Shown: in pieces, positions 43,703-52,888 of the stretch
How positions within the stretch are numbered: the first letter of the stretch is position 1
Layout: the number at the start of each line of letters is the position of its first letter
Source: Arthrobacter mangrovi
GTDB taxonomy: Bacteria; Actinomycetota; Actinomycetes; Actinomycetales; Micrococcaceae
Length of the DNA stretch: 64,000 bases
Assembly (NCBI RefSeq): GCF_026011795.1
Contig: NZ_BRVS01000005.1
Span: 357,512-421,511, forward strand
Reading direction: 5' to 3'
The notes under the pieces: generated by a model
Told to the model about the DNA's origin: nothing
Databases searched by the model: none
What the model saw: only the letters and a program-made list of their open reading frames with translations
Program-made: the position numbers and the translations under genes

Positions 43703-44200
43703 TTAGCGCTTCGAGTACTGCGGAGCCTTGCGGGCCTTCTTGAGACCGGCCTTCTTACGCTCGATGATGCGGGCGTCGCGGGTCAGGAAGCCGGCCTTCT
43801 TCAGGGTCGGACGGTTGTTCTCCCGGTCGATCTCGTTCAGCGCACGGGCAACACCCAGGCGCAGCGCACCGGCCTGGCCGGAGGGGCCGCCGCCGTGGAT
43901 GCGGGCGATGACGTCGTAAGCGCCTTCCAGTTCCAGGATCTTGAACGGATCGTTCACTTCCTGCTGGTGCAGCTTGTTCGGGAAGTAGTTGGCCAGCTCG
44001 CGGTCGTTGATGGTCCACTTGCCCGAACCCGGGACAACGCGGACGCGGGCAACGGCTTCCTTGCGGCGGCCGACGGCGGAGCCGGCCACGGTCAGGGCCG
44101 GGCGCTCCTTGGCAACGGTCTCGGTAGCGGGAGCGCTCTCCGAGGTGTAGCTGGTGAGGTTCTCGCCCTCGTTGTTCAGCTCTTCAGTATTCTGAGCCAC
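43703..44200 (-). CDS. rpsI: 30S ribosomal protein S9
   Basis: A 165-residue S9 with an acidic N-terminal extension of about 35 residues ([19 protein letters not shown]) before the conserved domain. Core features are [49 protein letters not shown] and the C-terminal tail [12 protein letters not shown] that reaches the P-site tRNA. It follows rplM by 39 bp and shares its operon. Confidence 0.97.
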   Translation of the reverse strand: MAQNTEELNNEGENLTSYTSESAPATETVAKERPALTVAGSAVGRRKEAVARVRVVPGSGKWTINDRELANYFPNKLHQQEVNDPFKILELEGAYDVIARIHGGGPSGQAGALRLGVARALNEIDRENNRPTLKKAGFLTRDARIIERKKAGLKKARKAPQYSKR

Positions 44201-44239
44201 GGTTCTCCTTGAATAAATTCTTTAGCTAGGTGGCCAGGA

Positions 44240-44683
44240 CTACTGGGCGACCTGGGTGATTTCGAAGGACTTCGGCTGCTGGGCACCGTGCGGGTGCTCG
44301 GGGCCTGCGTAGACCTTCAGCTTCGACAGCTGCTGGGCAGCCAGGGAGTTCTTCGGCAGCATGCCCTTGATGGCCTTCTCAACTGCGCGCACCGGGTTCT
44401 TTTCCAGCAGCTCGGCGTAGTTGACGGAGGACAGGCCACCCGGGTAACCGGAGTGGCGGTAGGCACGCTTCTGTTCGAGCTTGGCGCCGGTCAGGGCAAC
44501 CTTCTCAGCGTTGATGATGATGACGAAATCGCCCATGTCCATGTGAGGAGCAAAGGTCGGCTTGTGCTTTCCGCGCAGCAGTGTTGCGGTCTGGCTGGCA
44601 AGACGACCCAGGACAACGTCGGTGGCGTCAATGACGTGCCACTGGCGGTTGATATCGCCGGGCTTCGGAGTGTACGTACGCAC
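44240..44683 (-). CDS. rplM: 50S ribosomal protein L13
   Basis: A 147-residue L13: [20 protein letters not shown] at the start, then [20 protein letters not shown] and [17 protein letters not shown], ending [18 protein letters not shown] 44683 gives the normal length; the upstream extension in frame is not L13-like. It is first in the rplM-rpsI operon. In close relatives truA is the neighbour upstream; here the Flp pilus locus lies between. Confidence 0.97.
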   Translation of the reverse strand: MRTYTPKPGDINRQWHVIDATDVVLGRLASQTATLLRGKHKPTFAPHMDMGDFVIIINAEKVALTGAKLEQKRAYRHSGYPGGLSSVNYAELLEKNPVRAVEKAIKGMLPKNSLAAQQLSKLKVYAGPEHPHGAQQPKSFEITQVAQ

Positions 44684-45223
44684 GGTTTTGGCCTTCGTTT
44701 CTTGTTTGCAAGTAGCGGCGCGCCCAAACGGGCACGCACACAAGTTCTCTCATGCGCTACCGGAATCTCAGGTGAGGACTGAAATGTAACCAGTGGTCCA
44801 GAGGGCCCCGGCCACGTCCGCGGATCAGGTAGCCCTGCAACTGGGCAAACGCGCGAACATGGACGCATCGAGGTTGGACACGCACAACAGCTACCAAGGA
44901 TATCGTGCAGCCCTATCTGAGGTCAAAGGGAAGGCCGCTACCTGCCCGACCGGCCGGCCAGGTAGCGCCAGCGCGTTCTCCGCATCGATCGAGACACGCC
45001 GAAAGTCACGAGTGCACATAACGGTTTGATAACAACGGTTAAATCGGCTTGGTTAAACCTTGTACTTTCCCCTTACTATGGATTTCGGTTTGGGGGCCAT
45101 ATTCAACTCCTTCGAGACTTCCCTCTCGAAATAGTTGGGGGCATTTCTGCGGTATCTCCCTGCCATCAGTAATGAATCCGTGTAATGACTTCCCGGTCAT
45201 TCTCACTTCAGGAGTTGAATCCA
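44684..45223. other. 540-bp intergenic region between rplM and the Flp pilin gene
   Basis: Divergent leader regions of rplM and flp. The left part is GC-rich; from about 45000 it becomes AT-rich. Seen here: two direct GGTTAAA copies 13 bp apart (45038-45044, 45051-45057) and a perfect 7-bp hairpin at 45111-45130. A short open frame at 44793-45029 looks non-coding. No tRNA or repeat element was found. Confidence 0.6.
45111..45130 (+). promoter_or_regulatory. Hairpin in the flp leader
   Basis: TTCGAGA (45111-45117) and TCTCGAA (45124-45130) pair perfectly around a 6-nt loop, about 95 nt before the pilin ATG. It could be an operator or a leader-RNA element. Confidence 0.35.
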
Positions 45224-45463
45224 ATGCTCGGACTGTACTTGAACGCGCGCAATTTCGTCACCACCCGCCTCGCCCGCGAAGAAAAGGGCGCCACCGCCGT
45301 CGAATACGGCTTGGTCGTAGGACTGATCGCGGTTGTGATTGTCGTTGCAGTTGGTTTTTTGGGCACGGAAATCAAGGACATGTTCAACGAAGCCGCGTGC
45401 GGCATTCAGAACAAGACCTACACGGCCGCCACCACTACCGCCGCAGCCAGCTGCACTCCATAA
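45224..45463 (+). CDS. flp: Flp-family type IVb pilin
   Basis: Major subunit of the Flp/Tad pilus, 79 residues. After a basic leader (NARNFVTTRLAREE) comes the prepilin motif KGATAVEYGLVVGLIAVVIV, with processing expected after the Gly and Glu at mature position 5, followed by the hydrophobic helix. The Ala/Thr-rich C-terminus has two cysteines (AACGIQN, ASCTP). GGAG lies 9 nt before the ATG. It heads the pilus locus, as usual, and the later gene at 52213 encodes the matching peptidase. Confidence 0.93.
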   Translation: MLGLYLNARNFVTTRLAREEKGATAVEYGLVVGLIAVVIVVAVGFLGTEIKDMFNEAACGIQNKTYTAATTTAAASCTP

Positions 45464-45548
45464 TCTGATGACTAGGTGGAGGTGTCCTGATGCCTCTAGA
45501 TACCTCCACCTTCACATTGGAACGAACAAGTCGGACTCCAGGCTCTAC

Positions 45549-45953
45549 ATGGCCATTCCAAGCAATGAACGCGGGGCAGCTGTCGTTGAATTCGCGTTAC
45601 TCGTCCCCGTCCTACTCGCTCTCTTGATCGGCATCATGGAATTTGGCCGCGGCTACAACGCTCAAATTACGTTAACCGAGGCTGCCCGGGAGGGAGCCCG
45701 TGTTATGGCGATCGAGAATGATGCTGTGCTTGCTAAGACTGCTTCATTACGGTCCGCTCCGTCACTTGATCCTGCTCTAATGACGTTCGATGTTTCTTCG
45801 CATGATTCGATCACAACTGCGGCTCCGGTGAAGGATAAGTGCGTGCCTGAACATCGAGTCACTTTCAAGATCACATACGAGTTGAACACGATTACTGGGT
45901 TGTTCGGGCCCATCGACCTCGTATCACAGGGAGTCATGCGATGCGGCGGTTGA
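45549..45953 (+). CDS. TadE-like pseudopilin
   Basis: A 134-residue minor pilin. ERGAAVVEFALLVPVLLALL carries the TadE motif and the N-terminal helix with the conserved Glu, then MEFGRGYNAQITLTEAAREGAR. The C-terminal half has one cysteine pair candidate (DKCVPE, VMRCGG). The start was set at the ATG before IPSNERG; the RBS is weak. It overlaps the next gene by 13 nt. The DNA is visibly AT-richer than the flanking chromosome. Confidence 0.88.
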   Translation: MAIPSNERGAAVVEFALLVPVLLALLIGIMEFGRGYNAQITLTEAAREGARVMAIENDAVLAKTASLRSAPSLDPALMTFDVSSHDSITTAAPVKDKCVPEHRVTFKITYELNTITGLFGPIDLVSQGVMRCGG

Positions 45954-46969
45954 CGAACTTGGAGAGCGAACGGGGTGCAACCGCGGTTCTAACTGGGCTC
46001 CTTCTGGTCGCGCTGTTGGGATTCGTGGCGATAGCAGTTGATATTGGTCGGCTTTCTGCGGAGAAGGCCCAATTACAGAATGCCGCTGATGCCGCGGCGC
46101 TTTCGTTGGCAAAGTCTTGTGCAGACAATCCTGCAGGCGCCACGTGCACCGCCCCGAATTCACACGCGATGACCTTGGCTGAGCTCAACGTGAACGACGG
46201 AACTGCTCGAATTCTAGAAGCAGACACCTCGATAAAGAATCGCGTAAAAGTAACTGTTGGGACGCTAGATTCAGCTGGTCAGGACTCTCTTCCTTACCTG
46301 GTGGCGCCAATTCTAGGGCTGACAGGAACCGACGTAAACGCCTCCGCAGCAGTCGCTACAGGTGGCATATCAGCGGGACCAGCAGCTTTTCCTCTGGCAT
46401 TCTCGGAGTGCCAGTTCACCCTCAGCGGCGCTTTGCAACTTATAGCGAGCAAGGGTGTGCCCATGCCCGGATGTACTTCAAGTAGCGGAAACCTGATTCC
46501 TGGCGGCTTTGGCTACCTAAAATCATCAGATCCTGCTGAGTGCGACGTCTACACACAAATTTCAGCGACCGCTGGGATGCCAAGCGACACGGGAAACGAT
46601 GAGCCGTCCGTATGCAAGGCACTGCTTGAATCCTGGATGACGACCCTCCAGCAGCCGGGCGGCGAAGTGGTGGTCCTGTTGCCAGTGTTCAACAAGACCG
46701 AAGGAACCGGCACCAGCGGAAAATATTTCATTCGGGGATTTGCCGCTTTCAGCGTCAAGGGTTGGAAGTTCAGTGGCGGGACATGGAATTCTTCTCAGCC
46801 GATGAAGGACCCATATGTCTACAGGAATGCAGAGTTCGCTGGGCAGATATGTAGCGGCGACTGCCGAGGGATCATCGGAAAGTTTATTCGATTCGCATCA
46901 CTCGATGAAGATTTCAAGCTGGGAGGGACTGGCGATCTCGGTGCCAGCCTGATCTATTTCACCGAGTAA
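45941..46969 (+). CDS. TadG-like pilus assembly protein
   Basis: A 342-residue protein with an N-terminal TM segment: LESERGATAVLTGLLLVALL, then FVAIAVDIGRLSAEKAQLQNAADAAAL-type text (SAEKAQLQNAADAAALSLAK), the signature of TadG/TadE_N-like proteins. The remainder is extracytoplasmic with several cysteines. It lacks an obvious vWA domain, unlike full-length TadG. The DNA is AT-rich and uses rare-for-host codons, suggesting acquisition. Start ATG overlaps tadE. Confidence 0.85.
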   Translation: MRRLTNLESERGATAVLTGLLLVALLGFVAIAVDIGRLSAEKAQLQNAADAAALSLAKSCADNPAGATCTAPNSHAMTLAELNVNDGTARILEADTSIKNRVKVTVGTLDSAGQDSLPYLVAPILGLTGTDVNASAAVATGGISAGPAAFPLAFSECQFTLSGALQLIASKGVPMPGCTSSSGNLIPGGFGYLKSSDPAECDVYTQISATAGMPSDTGNDEPSVCKALLESWMTTLQQPGGEVVVLLPVFNKTEGTGTSGKYFIRGFAAFSVKGWKFSGGTWNSSQPMKDPYVYRNAEFAGQICSGDCRGIIGKFIRFASLDEDFKLGGTGDLGASLIYFTE

Positions 46970-46991
46970 CAAATCTGGAATTGGGGACGGA

Positions 46992-47732
46992 ATGAAGTCG
47001 CGTCTAGTGGCTGGCGTTGCTGCCGCGGTACTAGCAGTTGTCGGAGTACTGCTGATATTTACATATGTTGGCAACGCCGATACTCGAGCCATGGCAGATC
47101 TGGAACCTGCTTCTGTCCTGGTCGTGAAGACTGCAGTACCGGCCGGCACCCCCGTTGAGGCTCTCAGCGCTTCAGTGACAGAAACAAATCTCCCTGCCTC
47201 GGCAATTGCCCCCAGTGCCATCAGTGACCTGACCGAGAGCGCTGGGAAGGTTACTGCCGTCGATCTGGTCCCCGGTGAGCAACTACTAAACGAACGCCTC
47301 GTTGCTCCCGAAGACGTCCAAGCGGCCGGAGCGGTCGATGTTCCGAAAGGGCTGCAGGAAGTCTCCTTTCAATTGGAACCGCAGCGTGTTGTAGGAGGTC
47401 GTCTCGTGGCTGGCGAGCATGTGGGCGTCTATATCTCTATGGATAAGGGCGGTATCGAGGGAAGCCCAGATAAGGAAACGACGCAGCTAGTAGTCCGAAA
47501 AGCTCTTTTGACGGCCATCCAGCGGGCGCCCCAGCCGGTGACTGAGGAGGGCGAGACAGACGCTCAGGCGTTGCCGGAGGGGTCGATGCTGGTCACTGTT
47601 GCAGTCGACGACAAAGCCGGGCAAAAGATTGTCTTCGCCGCAGAGTTCGCCAAGATCTGGCTGAGCAAGGAGCCGGAAGACGCGAAAGAAAGCAAGCCGG
47701 AAGTGGTCCAGCGTTCAGAGGTCTATCGATGA
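46992..47732 (+). CDS. cpaB: CpaB/RcpC-like Flp pilus protein with SAF domain
   Basis: A 246-residue protein: N-terminal TM segment (VAGVAAAVLAVVGVLLIFTYV), then the SAF domain (VLVVKTAVPAGTPVEALSAS, AVDLVPGEQLLNERLVAP) and the RcpC-type segment VSFQLEPQRVVGGRLVAGEH. In Gram-negatives RcpC acts near the secretin; in actinobacteria, which lack an outer membrane of that kind, it probably helps the pilus cross the cell wall. Its stop overlaps the next start (ATGA). Confidence 0.88.
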   Translation: MKSRLVAGVAAAVLAVVGVLLIFTYVGNADTRAMADLEPASVLVVKTAVPAGTPVEALSASVTETNLPASAIAPSAISDLTESAGKVTAVDLVPGEQLLNERLVAPEDVQAAGAVDVPKGLQEVSFQLEPQRVVGGRLVAGEHVGVYISMDKGGIEGSPDKETTQLVVRKALLTAIQRAPQPVTEEGETDAQALPEGSMLVTVAVDDKAGQKIVFAAEFAKIWLSKEPEDAKESKPEVVQRSEVYR

Positions 47733-48925
47733 GCCGTTTCATCTTCATCGGCTCGGACAAGGCGTTCGAGGAGAAGCTGCGCCTCGCCGTAGCCGGCGGA
47801 TTGCCGGGAGAGCTCACGACCTTCACGCCGGATGCAGCGGCGATGCAACCGAGGGAATTGCTGTCATTCGTAAGCGGCGATCGCCCGGAGGTCCTGATTC
47901 TAGGGCCAGGACTTGCTGTCGATGATGCTTTGCGACTGGCAACTGTGTTCGATGTCCAGTTTCCGGAGATCAGCACCGTTCTCGTGGCTGACGGCAACCC
48001 GGATCTGATTCTTCAGGCGATGCGCTCGGGAATCCGTGACCTGCTCAGCCCGGTGGCTGACATTCCCTCGATTCGCGTCTTGCTGGAAAGGGCATGCCAG
48101 GTATTCGCGAGCCGCTTTCGGCTCGAACAACCGGGCTCGGTGCAGCCGCGTGAGCAAGGAATGATCATCGGCGTCATCTCCCCGAAGGGCGGCGTCGGCA
48201 AGACTACGATTGCCACGAATGTCGCGGTGGGATTGGGCAAGATGGCGCCGATGAACGTGGTGCTCGTTGACCTCGATCTCCAGTTCGGCGATGTTGCCTC
48301 CAGCCTGTACCTGAATCCGGAGCACACCATTCTCGATGCTGTCTCGAACCCCGCGAGCCAGGACTCAATGGTGCTTAAGGCGTTCCTGACCGTTCATCCC
48401 GCCAACATCTATGCGTTGTGCGCGCCGATGGATCCGGTTGCAGCCGACTTCGTCTCCGCCAATCAGGTGACCCACCTCCTGCAGCAGTTGACCGCGCAGT
48501 TCCGTTACGTCGTCGTCGACACCGGACCCGGGCTGACCGAGCACACGCTTGCCGCTCTGGAACATTGCACGGACGCGATTTGGGTGGCAGGCATGGATGT
48601 CTCGAGCGTCCGCAGCCTGCGCATGGGCACTGATGTGCTCCGCAAGCTGGAGCTGCTGCCGGAGCACCGGCACGTCGTGTTGAACTTTGCGGACACTAAA
48701 TCCGGGCTGGCAGTCCAGGACGTCGAAGCGAGCCTGAATGCTCCGGTCGACATCGCGATCCCCCGCTCGAAGGCGCTGAGCTACGCATCGAATCGCGGTG
48801 TTCCGCTGTTGCAGGAGGACATCAAGGACCCTGCCACCAAGGGCTTGAAGTCTCTCGTGGAACGCTTTGATCCGGCCTGGCGGGAGAAGCGCCGGAGCCT
48901 TCACCGAAGGGCGGTGCTCCAATGA
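47729..48925 (+). CDS. cpaE: CpaE/TadZ-like ParA-family ATPase
   Basis: A 398-residue protein that places the Flp machinery in the cell. An N-terminal receiver-like domain (about 1-130, VLILGPGLAVDDALRLA) precedes a MinD/ParA ATPase with the deviant Walker A GVISPKGGVGKTTIATNVAV and VVLVDLDLQFGDVASSLYL. Its last codons overlap cpaF by 4 nt. Confidence 0.92.
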   Translation: MSRFIFIGSDKAFEEKLRLAVAGGLPGELTTFTPDAAAMQPRELLSFVSGDRPEVLILGPGLAVDDALRLATVFDVQFPEISTVLVADGNPDLILQAMRSGIRDLLSPVADIPSIRVLLERACQVFASRFRLEQPGSVQPREQGMIIGVISPKGGVGKTTIATNVAVGLGKMAPMNVVLVDLDLQFGDVASSLYLNPEHTILDAVSNPASQDSMVLKAFLTVHPANIYALCAPMDPVAADFVSANQVTHLLQQLTAQFRYVVVDTGPGLTEHTLAALEHCTDAIWVAGMDVSSVRSLRMGTDVLRKLELLPEHRHVVLNFADTKSGLAVQDVEASLNAPVDIAIPRSKALSYASNRGVPLLQEDIKDPATKGLKSLVERFDPAWREKRRSLHRRAVLQ

Positions 48926-50358
48926 AGCTCTCTGAACGGCTAGGCGCGCTGACGCAAGCCCCGTCGGAGGCAGTGTCTGTGCCTGCGACGGTTCCTGCCC
49001 TCGTCCCGTCCGTTCCCGCTAGGCCCAAGCCCGCTCCGGTTGCTGCCGCCGACGCAGTGGTTGCGCCGGTGGACGCTTTGGCCGGCCTCAAACAACGCGC
49101 GGCAACGGCTTTGTTCGACCGCATGGGTGCCAGGATCAGCGATACGTCGATGACCGAAGAGGACCTGCGGGCTATGGCACGGGAAGAACTCGGCCAAATC
49201 ATCGACGAAGAACAGGTACCGCTATCCGCCGAAGAGCGCCGGCGTCTCATTCGGGACGTCGCCGACGACGTTATGGGCTACGGGCCGCTGCAGCGTTTCC
49301 TCGATGACGAGAGCGTCACCGAAATCATGGTGAACCGGATGGACCAGATCTACGTCGAGCGGAAGGGGCACGTCACTCTCACTGATGCGCGCTTCGGCTC
49401 GGAGGAACATCTGCGCAAGGTCATCGAACGGATTGTGTCCAAGGTGGGACGCCGGATCGACGAGTCGTCGCCGCTCGTGGACGCCCGGCTCGAGGACGGG
49501 TCGCGCGTAAACGCGGTCATCCCCCCTTTGGCCGTCAATGGCTCGTCGCTTACGATCCGTAAATTCAGCAAGGTGCCTCTAACGGTGCAGAACCTGATCA
49601 ATTTCGGGACGATGACACCCGAGATGGCCGAGCTGCTCGATGCCTGCGTCAAGGCCAAGCTCAACATTATTGTCTCCGGCGGCACTGGCACGGGTAAGAC
49701 TACACTGCTGAATGTGCTGTCGTCCTTCCTCCCGGAGTCGGATCGCATTGTAACCATCGAGGATGCAGTAGAACTGCAGCTCCAGCAGCAGCACATCGTG
49801 CGACTGGAAAGCCGGCCGCCGAATACCGAGGGCAAGGGCGCAGTGACAATCCGCGATCTGCTCCGGAATTCCCTGCGTATGCGACCCGACCGCATCGTGG
49901 TGGGCGAGGTCCGCGGCGGAGAGTCACTCGACATGCTGCAGGCCATGAATACCGGCCATGACGGTTCGCTCTCGACCGTGCACGCCAACTCGCCGCGTGA
50001 CGCCGTGGCACGTCTGGAGACGCTGGTGCTGATGGCGGGGATGGACCTTCCGCTCCGCGCCATCCGCGAGCAGATTGCCTCCGCGGTCGACCTGATCATC
50101 CAGATCGCCCGGCTGCGCGACGGCACGCGCCGGATCACCCATGTCACCGAGGTCCAGGGTATGGAGGGCGACGTGGTCACGCTCCAGGATGCGTTCGTCT
50201 TCGACTACTCGGCGGGCGTTGGGCCCGATGGCCTCTTCCTCGGCCGGCCGGTACCGACGGGCATCCGGCCCCGTTTCATCGAGCGTTTCGAAGACATGGG
50301 AATTACGGTCTCCCCCGCTGTTTTTGGCCAGCAGTCACGCTTGGGTGGGCGGCACTAG
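48922..50358 (+). CDS. cpaF: CpaF/TadA pilus assembly ATPase
   Basis: Secretion ATPase powering Flp pilus assembly, 478 residues. An Ala/Pro-rich N-terminal region is followed by VMGYGPLQRFLDDESVTEIM, RKFSKVPLTVQNLINFG, Walker A IVSGGTGTGKTTLLNVLSS, the Asp/His boxes MRPDRIVVGEVRGGESLDML and MNTGHDGSLSTVHANSPRDA. It overlaps cpaE and is 2 bp from tadB. Confidence 0.95.
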   Translation: MKLSERLGALTQAPSEAVSVPATVPALVPSVPARPKPAPVAAADAVVAPVDALAGLKQRAATALFDRMGARISDTSMTEEDLRAMAREELGQIIDEEQVPLSAEERRRLIRDVADDVMGYGPLQRFLDDESVTEIMVNRMDQIYVERKGHVTLTDARFGSEEHLRKVIERIVSKVGRRIDESSPLVDARLEDGSRVNAVIPPLAVNGSSLTIRKFSKVPLTVQNLINFGTMTPEMAELLDACVKAKLNIIVSGGTGTGKTTLLNVLSSFLPESDRIVTIEDAVELQLQQQHIVRLESRPPNTEGKGAVTIRDLLRNSLRMRPDRIVVGEVRGGESLDMLQAMNTGHDGSLSTVHANSPRDAVARLETLVLMAGMDLPLRAIREQIASAVDLIIQIARLRDGTRRITHVTEVQGMEGDVVTLQDAFVFDYSAGVGPDGLFLGRPVPTGIRPRFIERFEDMGITVSPAVFGQQSRLGGRH

Positions 50359-50360
50359 CC

Positions 50361-51296
50361 ATGCATTTGCTACTCGTCTTGGGCGTTGTACTGGTGCTGG
50401 CCGGAATCCTGCTGGGGTTCACCGCCATGCAACCGCAGGCAGCCGCATTGCCCCGCGACCGTCGTCGGCCGTTTGAAGAGGAATCTACCTCGCAACTATC
50501 GCGCTTCGCCGGAGCGGCGGTGCGTGTCCTTGAGCAACAGCTCAAACGGCGCCCGACCCGGATCTACCGGCGCGAACTGCTGGAGCTGGCAGGCCTCAAG
50601 CTGAGCCAGGCGGACTACATCGTCCTGGTCACCGCGGGAACGCTCGTAGCAGGAGCCGTCGGAGCTTTGCTCAGCGGAGTTGGTCTAGCGCTGCTGTTTG
50701 TTCTGGCGTCTCCATTTTTGGCGCACCTGCTGCTTGTAGTGCTGATCAGCCAACGCCGGGCGAAGTTCGATTCGCAGATGGGTGACCTCCTGCAGCTGCT
50801 GAGTGGGGGTCTGCGGGCCGGTCACAGTATCCTGCGGGCCATTGACGCCGCCGCGGCAGAGGCCGATGCCCCCACCTCGGAGGAGATGCGGCGCGTCATC
50901 ACCGAGACGAGCCTCGGCAAGGACCTGCTGGAATCATTGATGGACACGGCGCAGCGGATGGAGAGCGAGGACTTCACCTGGATCGCCCAGGCGATCCAGA
51001 TCAACCGGGAGGTTGGAGGCGACTTGGCCGAGGTGCTCGACCAGGTCAACGGGACGATCCGAGAGCGCGCAGAGATCAAGGGACAGATCAAGGCTCTCTC
51101 GGCAGAGGGCAAGTTCTCCGCGTACATCCTGATGGCGCTGCCAATCGGCATTGTCGCGATTCTGGGCGTTATGAACCCCGACTATATCGGGGTCCTCTTC
51201 ACTGAGCCCCTCGGCTGGGTCATGATCGGCGTCTCCGTCATCCTGATGATCATAGGCGGCCTGTGGCTGCGCAAAATCATCGACCTGAAGTTCTGA
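50361..51296 (+). CDS. tadB: TadB-like pilus platform membrane protein
   Basis: A 311-residue GspF-family inner-membrane protein. N-terminal TM (LLLVLGVVLVLAGILLGF), central TM pair (LVTAGTLVAGAVGALLSGVG), then the T2SSF domain: QMGDLLQLLSGGLRAGHSIL and EDFTWIAQAIQINREVGGDL, ending with two TM segments. It interacts with CpaF and TadC. Confidence 0.92.
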   Translation: MHLLLVLGVVLVLAGILLGFTAMQPQAAALPRDRRRPFEEESTSQLSRFAGAAVRVLEQQLKRRPTRIYRRELLELAGLKLSQADYIVLVTAGTLVAGAVGALLSGVGLALLFVLASPFLAHLLLVVLISQRRAKFDSQMGDLLQLLSGGLRAGHSILRAIDAAAAEADAPTSEEMRRVITETSLGKDLLESLMDTAQRMESEDFTWIAQAIQINREVGGDLAEVLDQVNGTIRERAEIKGQIKALSAEGKFSAYILMALPIGIVAILGVMNPDYIGVLFTEPLGWVMIGVSVILMIIGGLWLRKIIDLKF

Positions 51297-51308
51297 GAGG
51301 GGCCGGCT

Positions 51309-52193
51309 ATGAGTCCAATCGTCCTTCTGGGAACCCTCTTGTTGGCCGGGTCCATCGGCTATCTGGGTTGGCTGCTGCTTTCCAGCGACAAGAAGGGCCG
51401 CCACGCGGTCCAGCAGAACCTCAATCGTGGTTTCGACACGGGCGAAAGCGGCAAGCAGCGGGAGCTCGGATTTCTCTACCGGCTGGGTTGGAAACTGACA
51501 CCCGCCGGTTACGTGCAGAAGCTAGACCGCTTGCTGGCTTTGGCCGGCCGTCCCGCTTCAATGCCGCTGGAGAAGCTGCTGTCCATCAAGCTGCCGATGG
51601 CGTTGACCGCCGGGCTTGCCTGGACGGTTCTCCTCTCGGTCCGGCCATCGTCGACGCTATTCTTGGCGGCGTTGTTCTTCACGGTGATGACGTACTTCAT
51701 CCCCGACCTGCTTCTCTACAGCAAGGGGCAGGAACGGCAGCAAAAGCTTCAACTCGAACTGGCCAATACGCTGGACCAGATGCTGATCTCGGTAGAGGCG
51801 GGCTTGGGCTTCGAAGCGGCGATGGCTCGCGCCGGCACCAATGGCAAAGGCCCGTTGGCCGACGAACTCGTACGCACGCTGCAGGACATGCAGGTGGGCC
51901 GAAGCCGGCGGGAGTCCTATCTCGCCCTGGCAGACCGCACGAACGTCCCCGAGCTGCGGAGCTTTGTGAAGGCGATTGTGCAGGCCGACGCCTACGGCAT
52001 CGCGCTGAGCGGCGTGCTGCGTACCCAGGCGAAGGTCATGCGGGTGAAGCGGCGGCAGCGGGCCGAGGAAAAGGCGATGAAGCTGCCGGTGAAGGTGCTG
52101 TTTCCGCTGCTGTTCTTCATCTTCCCGGTGCTGTTCATCGCGATTTTGGGTCCCGCTGTCATCAATGCGATCAACACCTTCAGCGGTCAGTAG
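51309..52193 (+). CDS. tadC: TadC-like pilus platform membrane protein
   Basis: A 294-residue GspF-family protein that pairs with TadB. TM segments at the N-terminus and middle, then the T2SSF core: ELANTLDQMLISVEAGLGFE and VPELRSFVKAIVQADAYGIA, ending with KLPVKVLFPLLFFIFPVLFI. It starts 12 bp after tadB with GAGAGGGG as RBS. Confidence 0.92.
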   Translation: MSPIVLLGTLLLAGSIGYLGWLLLSSDKKGRHAVQQNLNRGFDTGESGKQRELGFLYRLGWKLTPAGYVQKLDRLLALAGRPASMPLEKLLSIKLPMALTAGLAWTVLLSVRPSSTLFLAALFFTVMTYFIPDLLLYSKGQERQQKLQLELANTLDQMLISVEAGLGFEAAMARAGTNGKGPLADELVRTLQDMQVGRSRRESYLALADRTNVPELRSFVKAIVQADAYGIALSGVLRTQAKVMRVKRRQRAEEKAMKLPVKVLFPLLFFIFPVLFIAILGPAVINAINTFSGQ

Positions 52194-52212
52194 GCCGACG
52201 TAGGCTCAGAAC

Positions 52213-52839
52213 GTGGACGTGATAGTCGCGGGTAGTGCTGCCCTGCTTGGAGCGGTGGCCGGATGGTTCGTCTTTCCGCTGGCGCAGCGGGAGGATCGGA
52301 CGGCTGTGCCTCGGGGTTGGCGGGGGCCGATGGCAGTGCTGGCCGGACTGCTGTGCGGGCTGATGGCGTGGTTCATCGGGGCGATTGCGGTGCTGCCAGC
52401 TTTCTGCTACTTGGCGGTGATGGGGGTGCTGCTGGGGGCGATCGATGCACGGCACAAGCTGCTGCCGAACCGGTTGGTGCTGCCGTTCCTGGTTGGAGCC
52501 TTGGTCCTGTTGGGCCTGGGAGCGGCTGTATCCGGGGCTTGGCTGCAACTGCTGGGCGGCTTGCTTGGCGGTGCGGCGCTGTTTGCGCTGTACTTGGCCA
52601 TGGCGCTGATCAAGCCGGGCGGGATCGGCTTGGGCGATGTGAAGCTGGCGGCCATTGTGGGGCTGTACGCGGGCTACCTCGGCTTCGATGCGTGGCTACT
52701 GGTGCTGCTGGGTGCGTTCCTGCTGAACGCGGTGGCGATCGTGGTGCTGATGCTGGCGAAGGTGCTCAACCGGAACTCCGATATTCCGTTCGGCCCGGCG
52801 ATGATAGCGGCCGCTTTGCTGGCGCCGCTGCTGGCCTGA
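52213..52839 (+). CDS. A24-family prepilin peptidase (TadV/CpaA-like)
   Basis: Membrane aspartyl protease of 208 residues that cleaves the Flp prepilin. The two catalytic aspartates lie in GAIDARHKLLPNRLVLPF and GIGLGDVKLAAIVGLYAGY. There are about six or seven TM segments, and it lacks the N-terminal methylase domain of PilD. It is last in the pilus locus and converges on truA. GTG 52213 is the start. Confidence 0.9.
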   Translation: MDVIVAGSAALLGAVAGWFVFPLAQREDRTAVPRGWRGPMAVLAGLLCGLMAWFIGAIAVLPAFCYLAVMGVLLGAIDARHKLLPNRLVLPFLVGALVLLGLGAAVSGAWLQLLGGLLGGAALFALYLAMALIKPGGIGLGDVKLAAIVGLYAGYLGFDAWLLVLLGAFLLNAVAIVVLMLAKVLNRNSDIPFGPAMIAAALLAPLLA

Positions 52840-52888
52840 AATTTTTGTAAGTCTCCGCGAGCGGTTGGCGGCAGCAATTAGCCGGCGA

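Noticed and set aside
44793..45029. 78-codon open frame in the rplM-flp gap
   Set aside because: No RBS, no domain, ordinary composition for random text; treated as non-coding.
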